Source: G965214625 sp965214625
Lineage (GTDB): Bacteria; Pseudomonadota; Gammaproteobacteria; Arenicellales; Poriferihabitantaceae
DNA length: 64,000 bases
Reading direction: 5' to 3'
NCBI GenBank assembly: GCA_965214625.1
Contig: OZ243962.1
Location: 930,001 to 994,000, forward strand
The position numbers and the translations under genes are program-made. A model generated the notes under the pieces. The model was not told where the DNA came from, did no database searches, and saw nothing but the letters and a program-made list of their open reading frames with translations. Shown piece by piece: positions 44,197 through 53,985 of the stretch (within the stretch, counting starts at the first letter, position 1; each line of letters opens with the position of its first letter).

Positions 44197-45296
44197 ATAC
44201 CGGGCAGATGCGGGCCGTGCTCCTCATCGGACACGGTGGACTGGAGCAACTTCACTATCGGGACGACGTCCCCATACCGGCAATCAAGGCGGGTCAGGCC
44301 TTGATCCGGGTGAAGGCCTGCGGCTTGAATAACACGGATATCAATACCCGTACTGCGTGGTACTCGAAGAAAGTCCGGCAGGGTATCACCGAAGACGCCG
44401 TACAGTCAGGGTATGAGACTTTCACCAGTCACGATGCCAGTTGGGGGAATACGCCCTTTACCTTCCCCCTTATTCAGGGGGCTGATGTATGCGGAATCGT
44501 CGAACAGGTCTGTGATCCCCGGGACAGGCAACTTGTCGGTCAGCGGGTCCTGATCGATCCCTGGCTGCTGGATTCCCGGAATCCCCGGGACCTGTCCAAA
44601 GCCAGGTATCTCGGGTCTGAGGTGGACGGCGGTTATGCCGATTATACGGTGGTGCCTGTCGAAAACATTCACTGTATCGAAACCGATTATTCAGATGAAC
44701 AGCTGGCCACTTTCGGTTGTGCCTACAGTACCGCAGAAAATTTAATTGGGCGGGCCTCACTCCGCGGCGGGGAGACCATCGTTATTTCCGGGGCATCCGG
44801 TGGTGTCGGATCGGCCGCAGTCCAATTGTCAAAGATAAGGGATGCCCGGGTGATTGCCCTTTCCACTGCCGGGAAAGAAAAGACATTACTCGATCTGGGC
44901 GCGGATCATGTGCTCAATCGCAAGGAGCCACAGCTGATCGAGACGATCAGGGAATGTGCCGGCGGGCCTGTGGATGTGGTCGCTGATGTGGTCGGAGGGG
45001 ATCTGTTTGAGCCATTGATCGACTGTCTCAAACCGGGTGGAAGATATTCATCATCCGGTTGTATCGCAGGATCGATGGTGAATTTCGATCTTCGGAAACT
45101 GATTTACCGGGATCTTCAGTTCACCGGCGCAACCGTTGTACCGCCAACCACTTTCGCCCGATTGATCGAACATATCGAACAGCGGCGAATCAAACCCCTC
45201 CTTGCAGAAACATTCCCGCTTGGGGAACTGGCCCGGGCCCAGACCTGTTTCATGAAAAAACAGCATGTTGGCAACATCGTGGTTTCAATGGCATGA
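44193..45296 (+). CDS. Zinc-type alcohol dehydrogenase / quinone reductase-like (MDR) protein
   Basis: This 367-residue medium-chain dehydrogenase/reductase starts at the ATG overlapping the previous stop. GroES-like part: IRVKACGLNNTDINTR, IQGADVCGIVEQV. NAD(P)-binding part: VISGASGGVGSAAVQLSKI and VDVVADVVGGDLFEPL. The catalytic zinc Cys is replaced by the NNTDINTR region, so it is probably a zinc-free NADPH-dependent reductase. An insert of about 30 residues near residues 50-85 is longer than usual. It probably reduces or oxidises an intermediate of the betaine pathway, from context only. Confidence 0.85.
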   Translation: MNTGQMRAVLLIGHGGLEQLHYRDDVPIPAIKAGQALIRVKACGLNNTDINTRTAWYSKKVRQGITEDAVQSGYETFTSHDASWGNTPFTFPLIQGADVCGIVEQVCDPRDRQLVGQRVLIDPWLLDSRNPRDLSKARYLGSEVDGGYADYTVVPVENIHCIETDYSDEQLATFGCAYSTAENLIGRASLRGGETIVISGASGGVGSAAVQLSKIRDARVIALSTAGKEKTLLDLGADHVLNRKEPQLIETIRECAGGPVDVVADVVGGDLFEPLIDCLKPGGRYSSSGCIAGSMVNFDLRKLIYRDLQFTGATVVPPTTFARLIEHIEQRRIKPLLAETFPLGELARAQTCFMKKQHVGNIVVSMA

Positions 45297-45333
45297 TGAT
45301 CCGTCCGCTTCCTTTGTCGTGCATCGAATCATC

Positions 45334-46437
45334 ATGATCATCACCCGGATCAGAATCTACCGGAAACCGTTGAGCTATGTCGGGGGGACTTATGCCTGGG
45401 GAAGAGGCAACACCATCGACATTGCCCACTCCACGATTGTCGTGATCGATACCGATGCCGGCTTATCCGGCGTCGGAGAATTTTGCCCCTGTGGAAACAA
45501 CTACATGGAAGGACATCAAGAGGGTGTCGCGGCAGCGGCACGACTGCTGGCCCCGGTGCTGTTGGGACAAGACCCGAGGCAGCTTGCCCGAATTGAACGA
45601 CAGATGGATCACACGATCAGGGGACATGGTTATGCCAAGACGCCTTTTGATGCTGCGTGCTGGGATATTCTCGGCAAGGCAACGGGGCAGCCGGTATGGA
45701 TGTTACTTGGCGGCAAACTGACCGACGGTGCCCCGATGTATCGGGTTGTACCCCAAAAGTCACCGCAAGAAACCGTGGTCGAAATGGATTTGTTTCGACA
45801 GGCCGGCTATCGCCAGTTTCAGATCAAGGTCGGTGCGGATTGGCGGGTGGATATCGAACGCATCCAGGCCGTTGCTCCGTTACTTCAATCGGACGAAAAA
45901 GCTCTGGTTGACGCCAACCAGGGCTGGCGTATTGATGAGGCGATTCAGGTCGCCAGGGCAACCCGGGGACTGGACTATGTGATCGAGCAGCCCTGCCAGA
46001 CCTACGAAGAATGCCTGCAGGTCAGAAAACAGTTCGATCGTCCGATGAAACTGGATGAATGTATCACTGGCCTGGGGATGGCGCAGCGTGTCGTCACGGA
46101 CCGATCTGCCGAGATGGTCTGCCTCAAGATTTCAAATCTTGGCGGGTTATCCAAAGCCCGGAGAGTGCGTGACTTTTTGGTCGACAATCGCATCCCGGTG
46201 GTCAGTGAAGACACCTGGGGCGGCGAGATCACCACCGCAGCAGTCGCTCATTTCGCCGCCTCGACACCACAAGAATTTCTTATCAACTCAACCGATCTGC
46301 ACCATTACAACCATGAAAGCACCGGACAACCCGGACCGGCCACGGACCAGGGGCGGTTATACGCATCCGACACCCCGGGATTGGGTGTCGAGCCGGACTA
46401 CCACAGTCTGGGGGAACCGATTGCCTCTTATGCCTGA
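45334..46437 (+). CDS. Enolase-superfamily epimerase/dehydratase, HpbD-like
   Basis: This 367-residue mandelate-racemase/muconate-lactonising-type protein has an N-terminal capping domain (IRIYRKPLSYVGGTYAWGRG) and a barrel with Lys in FQIKVGADW. Metal ligands are in LVDANQGW (Asp), VIEQPC (Glu) and KLDECIT (Asp/Glu), and a second Lys is in MVCLKISNLGG. A Lys on each side of the active site is the racemase/epimerase arrangement of proline-betaine 2-epimerase HpbD and cis-hydroxyproline dehydratases. In the published HpbD pathway the gene neighbours include Rieske demethylases and N-methylproline demethylase, as here. The ATG at 45334 matches the family N terminus. Confidence 0.82.
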   Translation: MIITRIRIYRKPLSYVGGTYAWGRGNTIDIAHSTIVVIDTDAGLSGVGEFCPCGNNYMEGHQEGVAAAARLLAPVLLGQDPRQLARIERQMDHTIRGHGYAKTPFDAACWDILGKATGQPVWMLLGGKLTDGAPMYRVVPQKSPQETVVEMDLFRQAGYRQFQIKVGADWRVDIERIQAVAPLLQSDEKALVDANQGWRIDEAIQVARATRGLDYVIEQPCQTYEECLQVRKQFDRPMKLDECITGLGMAQRVVTDRSAEMVCLKISNLGGLSKARRVRDFLVDNRIPVVSEDTWGGEITTAAVAHFAASTPQEFLINSTDLHHYNHESTGQPGPATDQGRLYASDTPGLGVEPDYHSLGEPIASYA

Positions 46438-46550
46438 GACATCCGATCACGGGCCGTGCGCGCATCCGCAGATCACTATTTTGGAGCACCCGCAATACCC
46501 GTTCCAGGGAATACCCGGTTGTTCTGTCATGCACTCTTCCTGAAATCCCG

Positions 46551-47183
46551 ATGACCCGCAATAAACCCGACACAGACCAGTTTGATTCCCGGCTTTCCCG
46601 TGTTTACGCCGCGATGGAAGACAAGGAGCACTACTATGACAAGTGGGCAAAGACCTATGAACATGATCTGGTGCATGACCTCGACTATGTTGCCCATCAA
46701 GACGCCAGTGATGTCTTTCAGCAGTGGGTGACCGATAAAACCCTGCGCATTGTCGATGTGGCCTGTGGAACCGGACTGGTGGGGGAGTGCTTGCAAAAAT
46801 TCGGTTACGAGCATGTGGACGGGGTCGATTTTTCGAATGAAATGCTGCACATTTCAAGCAAAAGAAATGTCTACAGGGCGCTATGGCAACACGACTTTAC
46901 CCAGCCGGCCACTCTCGAAAATCCCTATGACGCACTGATCTGTGTCGGCTTGTTTTCTTTCGACAAACCAAAGATATCCCATCTCCATCTTGTCGTGAAC
47001 TGTGTCAAACCGGGGGGCTATTGCATTATCACCGTCAATGGTGCCGCCTGGACGCAGCTGAATCTGGCCCCTGCTGTTCACCGCGAGGCAGCCCAACACG
47101 GCTTCACCATCAAGCAGATACGGGATGCCGACTATATTCGCCGGGAAGGAATTGATTCGAGAATACTGGTTATCCGACGCTGA
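46551..47183 (+). CDS. SAM-dependent methyltransferase
   Basis: This 210-residue class I methyltransferase begins with a helical lead (DKEHYYDKWAKTYEHDLVHD). Motif I is IVDVACGTGLVGECLQKFG, then VDGVDFSNEMLHIS and FDKPKISHLHLVVNCVKPGGYCIITV. It resembles small-molecule methyltransferases of the UbiE/Williams-Beuren type. The acceptor is unknown. It stands at the end of the + strand run after the enolase-superfamily gene and meets the second Rieske gene convergently, with 4 bases between them. Confidence 0.83.
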   Translation: MTRNKPDTDQFDSRLSRVYAAMEDKEHYYDKWAKTYEHDLVHDLDYVAHQDASDVFQQWVTDKTLRIVDVACGTGLVGECLQKFGYEHVDGVDFSNEMLHISSKRNVYRALWQHDFTQPATLENPYDALICVGLFSFDKPKISHLHLVVNCVKPGGYCIITVNGAAWTQLNLAPAVHREAAQHGFTIKQIRDADYIRREGIDSRILVIRR

Positions 47184-47187
47184 ACCG

Positions 47188-48321
47188 TCAGGCCGTCAAT
47201 GCCCCGGTCTGCAGGGCACGAATCACTCTTCGCTGGAAATCATGAACCGCATGCTCGCTGGCATAACTTCGTTCATCATCGACAACAAATTTGCCCTGCC
47301 GATATCCTTTGCTGTGTAATCCTTTCTGGACACTTTCACAGATCGGGATATCTTCCTCACGCACGATGTTCACAAAATCAATCACTTCCCGTTCCTGCGC
47401 GGTCGGCACGGTGCCTGGAAAATACCACTCGGTTTCCTGAATGGTTTTCTCCGGACCGGCGGGGCAATGATAAAATGCGGTCAGATTGCCACCGGGATAT
47501 ACTTCAAACACCATATTGGGCCAGACCAGCCAGCTGCCAAACTCATGGTGGCCATCACCGTGTCCTTGTTGCAGGGTATAGCCCTGCTGTTCCCCCACAT
47601 CGGTGGTGATATGTCGGTGGTAGCCGTCACGGATCTTTATTTTGTACTGTCCGATATCCAAAGCTCCATTGGTCAATGATGGATGCCGATTCGGACAATG
47701 GTAGCATTCTGAATAATTCTCCATCGAGTTCTTCCAGTTGGCCTGCAGGACAAAGCTTTGGGTATGGGCCCGTGACAGACTTGGCGCATTGGGTGCCAAC
47801 GCAAGAATCTCTTCCTCCAGTCCTGGATAACACGCCCGCATAGACGGCGCATCCATGTCGAGATTGAAAAAAACAAATCCGCATAAGGTATCCACCTTGA
47901 CATCATGCAGCTGTATTTCATCCTTGGGGAACTGCGGCATTCGCTGAGCCCCATTGGCCGACACCAGCGTTCCGTCCAATCGATAACACCATGAATGATA
48001 GGGACAAATGATCCGATTGCCCACTTTCCCCTCGCCTTCCAGCAACCTGTGTGCCCGGTGTTGACAAACGTTATGGTACGCCTTGATTTCCCGGTTGCTG
48101 TCTCTGAGCACCACCACGCTCTGGTCTCCGATGTCCCGGACAAAATAATGACCGGGTTGTGAAAGCAAGGAGATGTGGCACGCATACTGCCAACTGCGAT
48201 AAAAAATATGCTCATGCTCCCGGGCATAGATTTCCGGGTCATAATAATACCGTCCCGGCAGTGTCCAGGACTGCTCCGGATCATCGGTAAATCGACCAAG
48301 GTCGCCCACTATGTTACTCAT
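47188..48321 (-). CDS. Second Rieske oxygenase, alpha subunit (betaine/carnitine-demethylase type)
   Basis: This 377-residue enzyme has a Rieske site CQHRAHRLL ... CPYHSW and a mononuclear site MENYSECYHCPNRHPSL, with the NY-x-ECYHC-x3-H phrase of GbcA/Stc2/CntA-type demethylases. It is only distantly similar to the Rieske protein at 43021-44196, so the locus has two different oxygenase components that may act on successive or different N-methyl groups. No ferredoxin reductase is visible nearby. It faces the methyltransferase gene convergently. The ATG at 48321 is the natural start. Confidence 0.88.
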   Translation of the reverse strand: MSNIVGDLGRFTDDPEQSWTLPGRYYYDPEIYAREHEHIFYRSWQYACHISLLSQPGHYFVRDIGDQSVVVLRDSNREIKAYHNVCQHRAHRLLEGEGKVGNRIICPYHSWCYRLDGTLVSANGAQRMPQFPKDEIQLHDVKVDTLCGFVFFNLDMDAPSMRACYPGLEEEILALAPNAPSLSRAHTQSFVLQANWKNSMENYSECYHCPNRHPSLTNGALDIGQYKIKIRDGYHRHITTDVGEQQGYTLQQGHGDGHHEFGSWLVWPNMVFEVYPGGNLTAFYHCPAGPEKTIQETEWYFPGTVPTAQEREVIDFVNIVREEDIPICESVQKGLHSKGYRQGKFVVDDERSYASEHAVHDFQRRVIRALQTGALTA

Positions 48322-48864
48322 CGCCTGCTCCCGAATACACTCACATTTAGCAGTTGCTCAGCCTCATTATCATATCCCAACTTTCGGCCTGTCAATCAAA
48401 AAATCGGATGAATGAACAACAGGAAATCGACGGTCAGCAGTCAGGTTGTCCGGGCAGTTGACTGATTCGCCGCATCGAAACCGTACCACCATCCATAAGA
48501 ACAAGATCGGGGGGTCTGTTATTGCCTTATATTTCATCCCTTACGCTGTTGATCGCCGTATCCTGCCCAGACAGGCGCAATCAATCCACAATACACCTGC
48601 TGCCAACCCGGCTTTCCGGCTCCCCGCCATGCAACAGCATTGATGATGGGGAAATCCGATCCGTACAACGTGGCCAGCGCATTGGACGGGAATGCTGTTC
48701 AGCCCGGCACCACATGCAATAGGTCATTTTTTCCATCAACCACCAAAAGGTGATAGAGGGTGAGACTGCCACATCATTTTGGCCGTGTCTTGTTCAGACC
48801 TGTCTCGAATCAAGGGACATGATACGCCAGAAATGTATATAATCCGATTTAAACGGAGCCAGTT
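48322..48864. other. Gene-poor stretch upstream of the rhodanese gene
   Basis: No convincing gene. On the minus strand near 48540-48690 a reading TLYGSDFPIINAVAWRG faintly resembles the end of an amidohydrolase-type barrel, without a start, so it may be a scrap. The rest holds nothing I recognise. Confidence 0.35.
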
Positions 48865-49269
48865 ATGTTAAAACCCAATATTGATTTCAAGGCAATGATT
48901 CAGCAAGCGGATGACGCTGTGCAGACCATGACGCCCACCGAGGTCAGAAAACAACTCGGGGCATCCGATGTGCTGCTTGTCGATATCAGGGATGTACGGG
49001 AGCTGGAACGCGAGGGTCGTATTCCAGACTCCAAGCACATCCCGAGGGGAATGCTCGAATTCTGGGTCCATCCCGACAGTCCCTACTTTAAGCCCTACTT
49101 TGAAAGCGCCAAAACGATCATTTTGTACTGTAATCGCGGATGGCGATCCGCTTTAGCCGCCAAGGCACTCAAAGACATCGGCATCGAAGCCGCCCATATG
49201 GCGGGCGGCTATGCAGGATGGGTTGAAGACAACCTGCCAACAGAACACTATGTGCGTCGACAGCCCTGA
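48865..49269 (+). CDS. Single-domain rhodanese-like protein
   Basis: This 134-residue sulfurtransferase-like protein has TPTEVRKQLGASDVLLVDIRD, then IPDSKHIPRGMLEF, the active-site loop LYCNRGWRSALAA with its Cys, and GGYAGWVEDN. Rhodanese domains carry a persulfide on that Cys and move sulfur or act in redox signalling. There is no signal peptide. GGAG lies eight bases before the ATG. It stands alone between oppositely oriented genes; its partner is unknown. Confidence 0.88.
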   Translation: MLKPNIDFKAMIQQADDAVQTMTPTEVRKQLGASDVLLVDIRDVRELEREGRIPDSKHIPRGMLEFWVHPDSPYFKPYFESAKTIILYCNRGWRSALAAKALKDIGIEAAHMAGGYAGWVEDNLPTEHYVRRQP

Positions 49270-49368
49270 ACCTGATGTGCCATGATGACTATTCCTGACT
49301 GTTGTTATTGGAGCCGCCTGAAGCCGGTTATGCCTGCAGTGCCCTGAACATCATTGCTGACAAACGAC

Positions 49369-49827
49369 TTATCGTTTTTGCAAACTGATCTGCCGCCCCG
49401 CCCACTCTGGCCTAGCTGACGTCTCGGACTGCCTGAGTGTCGACTGAACCGCTTCGGGCATGCCTACAGTCCGCCCCTCCCGGGTATTGTAGTGCAACAC
49501 CATAAATTCGCCCGTCGCACAGAGCGTACCGTCAACCACCATCTGATGTGCAAACCATATCCTTTTCGGATCTGAACCCAAAATCAGGCTCTCAATCTCC
49601 ATGATAGCGGGTTTTCTTACCTCATTGAGATAGCGAAGATGTGTCTCGACAGTGTAAATTGCACAGCCGGACTGGCCAAAATACTCGACACCAACACCAA
49701 AATGTTCCTGGAGAACCCAGGTGGCGTTAGTGAACGGAACAAGGTAATAGGCTTCATTCAAATGCCCGTAGGCATCCAGCCATCCGTCTTCAATCAACGG
49801 TTCTGAATGTAATTTGAGTATTGTCAT
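49369..49827 (-). CDS. Hot-dog thioesterase, betainyl-CoA-thioesterase-like
   Basis: This 152-residue 4HBT-type thioesterase begins with WLDAYGHLNEAYYLVPFTNATW, where Asp/Tyr-GH-N-x-AYY is the active-site helix. ETHLRYLNEVRKPAIMEIE and GEFMVLHYNTREGR follow. The start closely recalls the thioesterase domain or partner of L-carnitine dehydrogenase, which hydrolyses betainyl-CoA to glycine betaine. In this block of betaine/carnitine genes that role is attractive but inferred. No carnitine dehydrogenase or 3-keto acid cleavage enzyme is visible in the window. Confidence 0.78.
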   Translation of the reverse strand: MTILKLHSEPLIEDGWLDAYGHLNEAYYLVPFTNATWVLQEHFGVGVEYFGQSGCAIYTVETHLRYLNEVRKPAIMEIESLILGSDPKRIWFAHQMVVDGTLCATGEFMVLHYNTREGRTVGMPEAVQSTLRQSETSARPEWAGRQISLQKR

Positions 49828-50081
49828 AGATCGATCATTGAAAATAGTACACCGGATGCGGTGTCAGGCTCGACGCAGGGCATCATCCCGCAAGGCCACT
49901 TCCCATCCTCATCGCTGGACACGACCGATGACCAACACTGCCATGGCATCTGGGCCGACTGCTGTCCCGCCTAAGGATATTCGAATCATCACTTAAGCTC
50001 AATGCATGGGGCCGATTGTTGATGGCTTGGTATGGTGATTCATCAAACCACCAATCGAACAATGGAAACACCATCCCACCG

Positions 50082-50999
50082 CTACCGACCCTGGCCCGAG
50101 ACTCTTGATTCCCGGTAGAACACATACACCCCCGATCCCACAATAATACCAATACCCAGCCAGGTGATCCTGTCCGGGAAATCATCAAACAACCAGAAAC
50201 CGAGCAGCGTCGCACTGATAATTTCAATATACTGAAACGGCGCCAAAATACTCACCGGCGCCCTTCGAAATGCATGCACCACTAACAGGTGTCCGATGGT
50301 TGCAACCACGCCCAGGCCTGCCAGCAAACCCCACTGGGTAGCGGTCGGCCAAGTCGTTGACAGGATATCAACATCATGTATCGTGCCGGCTGTCAGGGCG
50401 AGGCTCATCATCAAACAGCCGAAAATACCGGCAAAAAACTGCAGCCGGATCGGGTCTTCCCGTTTCACCAGTGTGCGTGTCAGCAGAATATAAAATGAAA
50501 AACAAAACGCGGTACCCACCGGAAACAAAACGGCCCAGCCAACCTGCGAAAAGGTAGGGCGGATAATCACCAGCGCACCCACCAACCCGATCCCGATAGC
50601 CGACAGCCGTCGCCAGCCAACAGCCTCGCCAAGCAGCACCGCAGACAGCAATGTGACCAACAAGGGCTCAATAAAAAAAATGGCGATGGCATCTGCAATC
50701 GGCAGATATTTCAGGCCGGTAAAAAACAACAAGGTTGCCAATGCGATCAGGCTCCCTCGGGCCGCATGCAGGAAAAGCTGGGGCGTAAGCCAGGGTCCCC
50801 GGGTTCGCAGCAGCAGCGGCGACATCAACAGAACCTGAAAGAAAAAACGGCTCCAGGTGATTTGCCCGGAGGAAATGGAACCGGACAACCATTTCGCGAT
50901 CGCATCAAGGCCCGGCAACATCAACATGGCCACCACCATCATGGTCATCGCCTTGGCGGAATCGTTCGATGCTATCCTGAAATACCAATTATTGGCCAT
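50082..50999 (-). CDS. DMT-superfamily transporter (EamA)
   Basis: This 305-residue inner-membrane protein has ten predicted helices in two EamA repeats. LPIADAIAIFFIEPLLVTLLSAVLLGE closes the first repeat and VSILAPFQYIEIISATLLGFWLFDD the second. Members export or import metabolites, often amino acids or drugs. It is downstream of the first homocysteine-methyltransferase-like gene on the same strand (60 bases between them), suggesting co-expression. The ATG at 50999 is preferred over a TTG two codons upstream. Confidence 0.87.
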   Translation of the reverse strand: MANNWYFRIASNDSAKAMTMMVVAMLMLPGLDAIAKWLSGSISSGQITWSRFFFQVLLMSPLLLRTRGPWLTPQLFLHAARGSLIALATLLFFTGLKYLPIADAIAIFFIEPLLVTLLSAVLLGEAVGWRRLSAIGIGLVGALVIIRPTFSQVGWAVLFPVGTAFCFSFYILLTRTLVKREDPIRLQFFAGIFGCLMMSLALTAGTIHDVDILSTTWPTATQWGLLAGLGVVATIGHLLVVHAFRRAPVSILAPFQYIEIISATLLGFWLFDDFPDRITWLGIGIIVGSGVYVFYRESRVSGQGR

Positions 51000-51059
51000 G
51001 AGCAAAGGACGGATCGATAGCGTGACATTGCCTGGCGATGTATTTGACAGCCGGCGAAC

Positions 51060-51950
51060 TCAAAGTATCCGCTTCAAGGCATCGATATGACCGGTACCGA
51101 TACCACAACACCCGCCGATCACCTGCACCCCCCGCGCAAGCCAGCGCTTCGCGTTATCGGCATACGCTTCGGGTGAAATGGCCTCCTTGTCAATCCAGTT
51201 TGCATCGGCGACAAACGTACCGGTATGGGCATACACACCCACCGGACCCGACCAGCGAGTTCGCACAATCTCCAGACAGGCATCGATCTCCGGGACAGCG
51301 GTATGCATGATATTGATCAAGGGCACCTTTTTGTCTTCCAGCGCCAATAACGCCTCGTGGAGTGGGTCCCCGTCAAGCAAGCGGACGGTTCCATCCGAAT
51401 CAACCCGACACGACAGCCCGACCCATACCGGCAGCGTGCTCTTGCAGGCGGCCTCCAGACACACCAGCAATCGATCAATATCAACCATCATCTCCAGCAT
51501 CAGCAAGTCCGCACCCGTCTCTGCCATGAGACGGGCCTGTTCCGCTGTATTGTCGAATAACTCCTCCAATGACGGGGAATTGCCTGTCCAGCTCCAGTGC
51601 GTAATTCCGCCGGCGACCAGCACATCCAGCGCCTGTGTCTTTTCACGTGCCTGCATCGCAAGCCTGATTGCCTGGCGTGACAGGTCTTCAAACTGATCTT
51701 CAATGCCTGCATCACGGGTCACGTGCCGGGACGTGCCAAAGGTACAGGAGATAACGATTTCAGCGCCAGCCCGGATATAATCCTCATGCACTCCCTGCAC
51801 CACTTGAGGATGGGTCAGCACCGCACCCCCGTTCCATGCATTCTCAATCTGCGGGACGCCACGACACTCAATCTCCGTACCGGTGGCACCGTCGATCAAA
51901 ATCCGCTCTCCCCGGTCAATGCGCTGCATCAGTTTTTGATATCGGTTCAT
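51060..51950 (-). CDS. Homocysteine S-methyltransferase-like protein, first copy, altered zinc site
   Basis: This 296-residue barrel protein of the BHMT/MmuM family starts with ILIDGATGTEIECRG and ends with VIGGCCGIGTGHIDAL, giving the paired zinc Cys281-Cys282. The third zinc Cys, normally in GVNC, is replaced: the region reads LINIMHTAVP, with Met215-His216. The same change is found in the second copy (53986-54906), so it is a subfamily feature. It may use His as zinc ligand or accept a different thiol or methyl donor, such as a betaine. The ATG at 51950 is preceded by GAGGATAAA. Confidence 0.85.
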   Translation of the reverse strand: MNRYQKLMQRIDRGERILIDGATGTEIECRGVPQIENAWNGGAVLTHPQVVQGVHEDYIRAGAEIVISCTFGTSRHVTRDAGIEDQFEDLSRQAIRLAMQAREKTQALDVLVAGGITHWSWTGNSPSLEELFDNTAEQARLMAETGADLLMLEMMVDIDRLLVCLEAACKSTLPVWVGLSCRVDSDGTVRLLDGDPLHEALLALEDKKVPLINIMHTAVPEIDACLEIVRTRWSGPVGVYAHTGTFVADANWIDKEAISPEAYADNAKRWLARGVQVIGGCCGIGTGHIDALKRIL

Positions 51951-52382
51951 TTTATCCTCACGCGGCTAGAGCCATCATCGACCTGTATGATGACAGACAA
52001 ACGACTTCTCTGCCCTGGCCACATTTTTGTGACCGACGGGCACTCATGACAAAGCGCCCTTCTTTGCACTCCGAATTTCTCATGATCCTGTTCGCATCCG
52101 TTGCCCGATCGATTCCATCGATCTGTGCCTCTTCTGCCCCCTTCCACCCGTTCATCCATTGCGTCTGAAACCGACATCTCACCCCCGGTCCCGTCATCAT
52201 GAACGCTCATCAATCAAGATGATTCTCTCAATCCCATCACGGCAGCACTGACCGGGTCCAGACAACCATTCAGCCATCATGCAAGGCGAGTCATCCTGAT
52301 GGGCGGTTGAATTCCAGGCGACATTGTGTCGTGTGCACTTCGGTACATGATAGCGCCATTTCGTCGAAACCTATCGGGCAAA
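51951..52382. other. Intergenic stretch between two minus-strand genes
   Basis: No gene supported. It presumably holds the promoter for the homocysteine-methyltransferase-like gene and the end of ytoQ. No clear operator, hairpin or RNA is recognised. Confidence 0.4.
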
Positions 52383-52826
52383 TTACGACTCCGTCGTCAC
52401 ATACCGTAGAATTTCCACTACCTGCTCCGTCGACTCCGCCCAAGCCATTGCAGACGCATCGACTTCTTTTAACGGATGAACAATCTCGGCATCATGCAAC
52501 GTGACGTAAGGTTTATTCAATGCCGCACAATATCCTGCATCGAAAGCGGCATTCCACTGCTTGTACTGGTGTCCGAATCGGATCACGGCAATATCACACT
52601 GTTCAATCATATTTTTAGTCCGGATAGCATTCACTTTTGACGATTTGTGGTCCCGCCAAAATCCGACCTCCTGATTTCCCAAGTGATCACCGGCCGCATC
52701 ACTTGCCTCATGATCCGTCACCGGCGCAAGGAACGAGACCGGCAACGCCTGCTGCACCGCACGGTGCTTGATTTCTTCCCGCCAATCAGTATGAATCTCA
52801 CCCGACAAATAGACAACCCAGTGCAT
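52383..52826 (-). CDS. ytoQ: YtoQ family protein
   Basis: This 147-residue protein matches the YtoQ family in length and in its start, VVYLSGEIHTDWREEI. Later blocks are FLAPVTDHEASDAAGDHLG, TKNMIEQCDIAVIRFGHQYKQWN and DAGYCAALNKPYVTLHD. The fold resembles nucleoside 2-deoxyribosyltransferases, but the role is unknown. The ATG at 52826 has AGGAGAGG just upstream. A longer reading to 52853 would begin inside that site. Neighbours are a methyltransferase-like gene downstream and a small membrane protein, divergent. Confidence 0.88.
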   Translation of the reverse strand: MHWVVYLSGEIHTDWREEIKHRAVQQALPVSFLAPVTDHEASDAAGDHLGNQEVGFWRDHKSSKVNAIRTKNMIEQCDIAVIRFGHQYKQWNAAFDAGYCAALNKPYVTLHDAEIVHPLKEVDASAMAWAESTEQVVEILRYVTTES

Positions 52827-52926
52827 TTGACCTCTCCTATGAATAACACGCACAATTATACGGGATCAGGCCTGAAATCGGCGATAATACAACCTTACTC
52901 AATCATCACAAAACGGGCCTACCATC

Positions 52927-53268
52927 ATGTTACCAATGGGAACCATCGTCACAGTGTGTATGTTTGCGGGGATTATTCTAGCGGCTGATCTGCCCCTCTC
53001 GCGCCACCTCCCCAAGTGGCTAAGCCAAAGTATCGCCACGCTCGTTCTGCTGGCCGGCCTTTGGAATATCCTCTGGTATGCACTGCAGCACCTCACCGAA
53101 TTCTGGGGATTGGCCGCACTGGTCTCGGGGGCACTCATGATTATCATCTCTTTGTATGTCCTGGCGCCGGACAAACTACCTCGGCTGTTGAAAAAGTCCA
53201 AACCCATCCTGCTCGTTATCCTGGCCGGTTATGCCCTGATGTATGCGGTGACCATCGCCCGTCTTTAA
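52927..53268 (+). CDS. Small membrane protein of unknown function
   Basis: This 113-residue protein has three or four hydrophobic segments (TIVTVCMFAGIILAADL, SIATLVLLAGLWNILWYAL, LAALVSGALMIIISLYVL, ILLVILAGYALMYAVTI) separated by short basic or polar loops. I recognise no family. It stands between ytoQ (divergent) and a SnoaL-like gene (convergent), so no operon partner informs its role. Its coding status rests on the length and the consistent membrane pattern. Confidence 0.6.
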   Translation: MLPMGTIVTVCMFAGIILAADLPLSRHLPKWLSQSIATLVLLAGLWNILWYALQHLTEFWGLAALVSGALMIIISLYVLAPDKLPRLLKKSKPILLVILAGYALMYAVTIARL

Positions 53269-53437
53269 AACAAGTCCCGCAGGAAAAAGATGATCACCAT
53301 CTATGGAAAAGGGAGTGCTGTCGTACCTGCCCACTCAGCAGGAAGACTCCCCCATGAACTGGGCACGCCATTGCAGCGCAGCTGACCGGACGTGTTTGAC
53401 CCCTTTCAGGCAATCCCAACCCCACGATGGCTTTTCG

Positions 53438-53809
53438 TTAGACTCTTTTTTCGTCCCGATCAAAATAGGTGATCCTCTCGAGCAGCACCCCCTGATCACT
53501 GGTAATGATCAGGGCCATGCCTCGAAACCGCGTGCCAACCACCTCCCACCATTCCCAGTCGGTCAGCAGGTCGCCGCTGTCTTGGCGTACCTCATGGGCC
53601 AGTTTCCATTGATTGCCTGAACCTGCTGCGGTCTGTGTCCGTTGATTCCATCGATGCATGTAGTCGATGAGCCCGTCCCTGGCAACCGGTTGAGGCTCTG
53701 CAGGATCATCGAATATAAAATTTTCCGCACAGGCCGAAACCAGTTTTTCGCCATCCATTTCATACCAGCCCTCTATATAACGGACTCTTAGCGCAACTCG
53801 ACTCATCAT
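53438..53809 (-). CDS. SnoaL/NTF2-like small protein
   Basis: This 123-residue protein has an NTF2-like cone fold signature: YIEGWYEMDGEKLVSACAENFIFDDPAEPQ split by a helix-strand turn, then YMHRWNQRTQ, a central strand WKLAHEVRQDSGDLLTDWEWWEV and a last strand GVLLERITYFDRD. Such domains act as small isomerases, hydrolases or ligand-binding partners. There is no signal peptide. It lies between the small membrane protein gene and the second homocysteine-methyltransferase-like gene. A second ATG follows at once. Confidence 0.72.
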   Translation of the reverse strand: MMSRVALRVRYIEGWYEMDGEKLVSACAENFIFDDPAEPQPVARDGLIDYMHRWNQRTQTAAGSGNQWKLAHEVRQDSGDLLTDWEWWEVVGTRFRGMALIITSDQGVLLERITYFDRDEKRV

Positions 53810-53985
53810 CTAAACCCTAGTATTGTAAAATGCTGAATAACAACGCCTTCCCGTGATGACTACTCAAGGGAAGATTTCGCCGGATGCCATGCCCTGATCA
53901 CACGGCGAAAGGGATTTGACTAAATTGGGCATGGTCACTTCGGGTCGTGAGCAATCGAATCACACAACACACCCTTTGTCCCTGT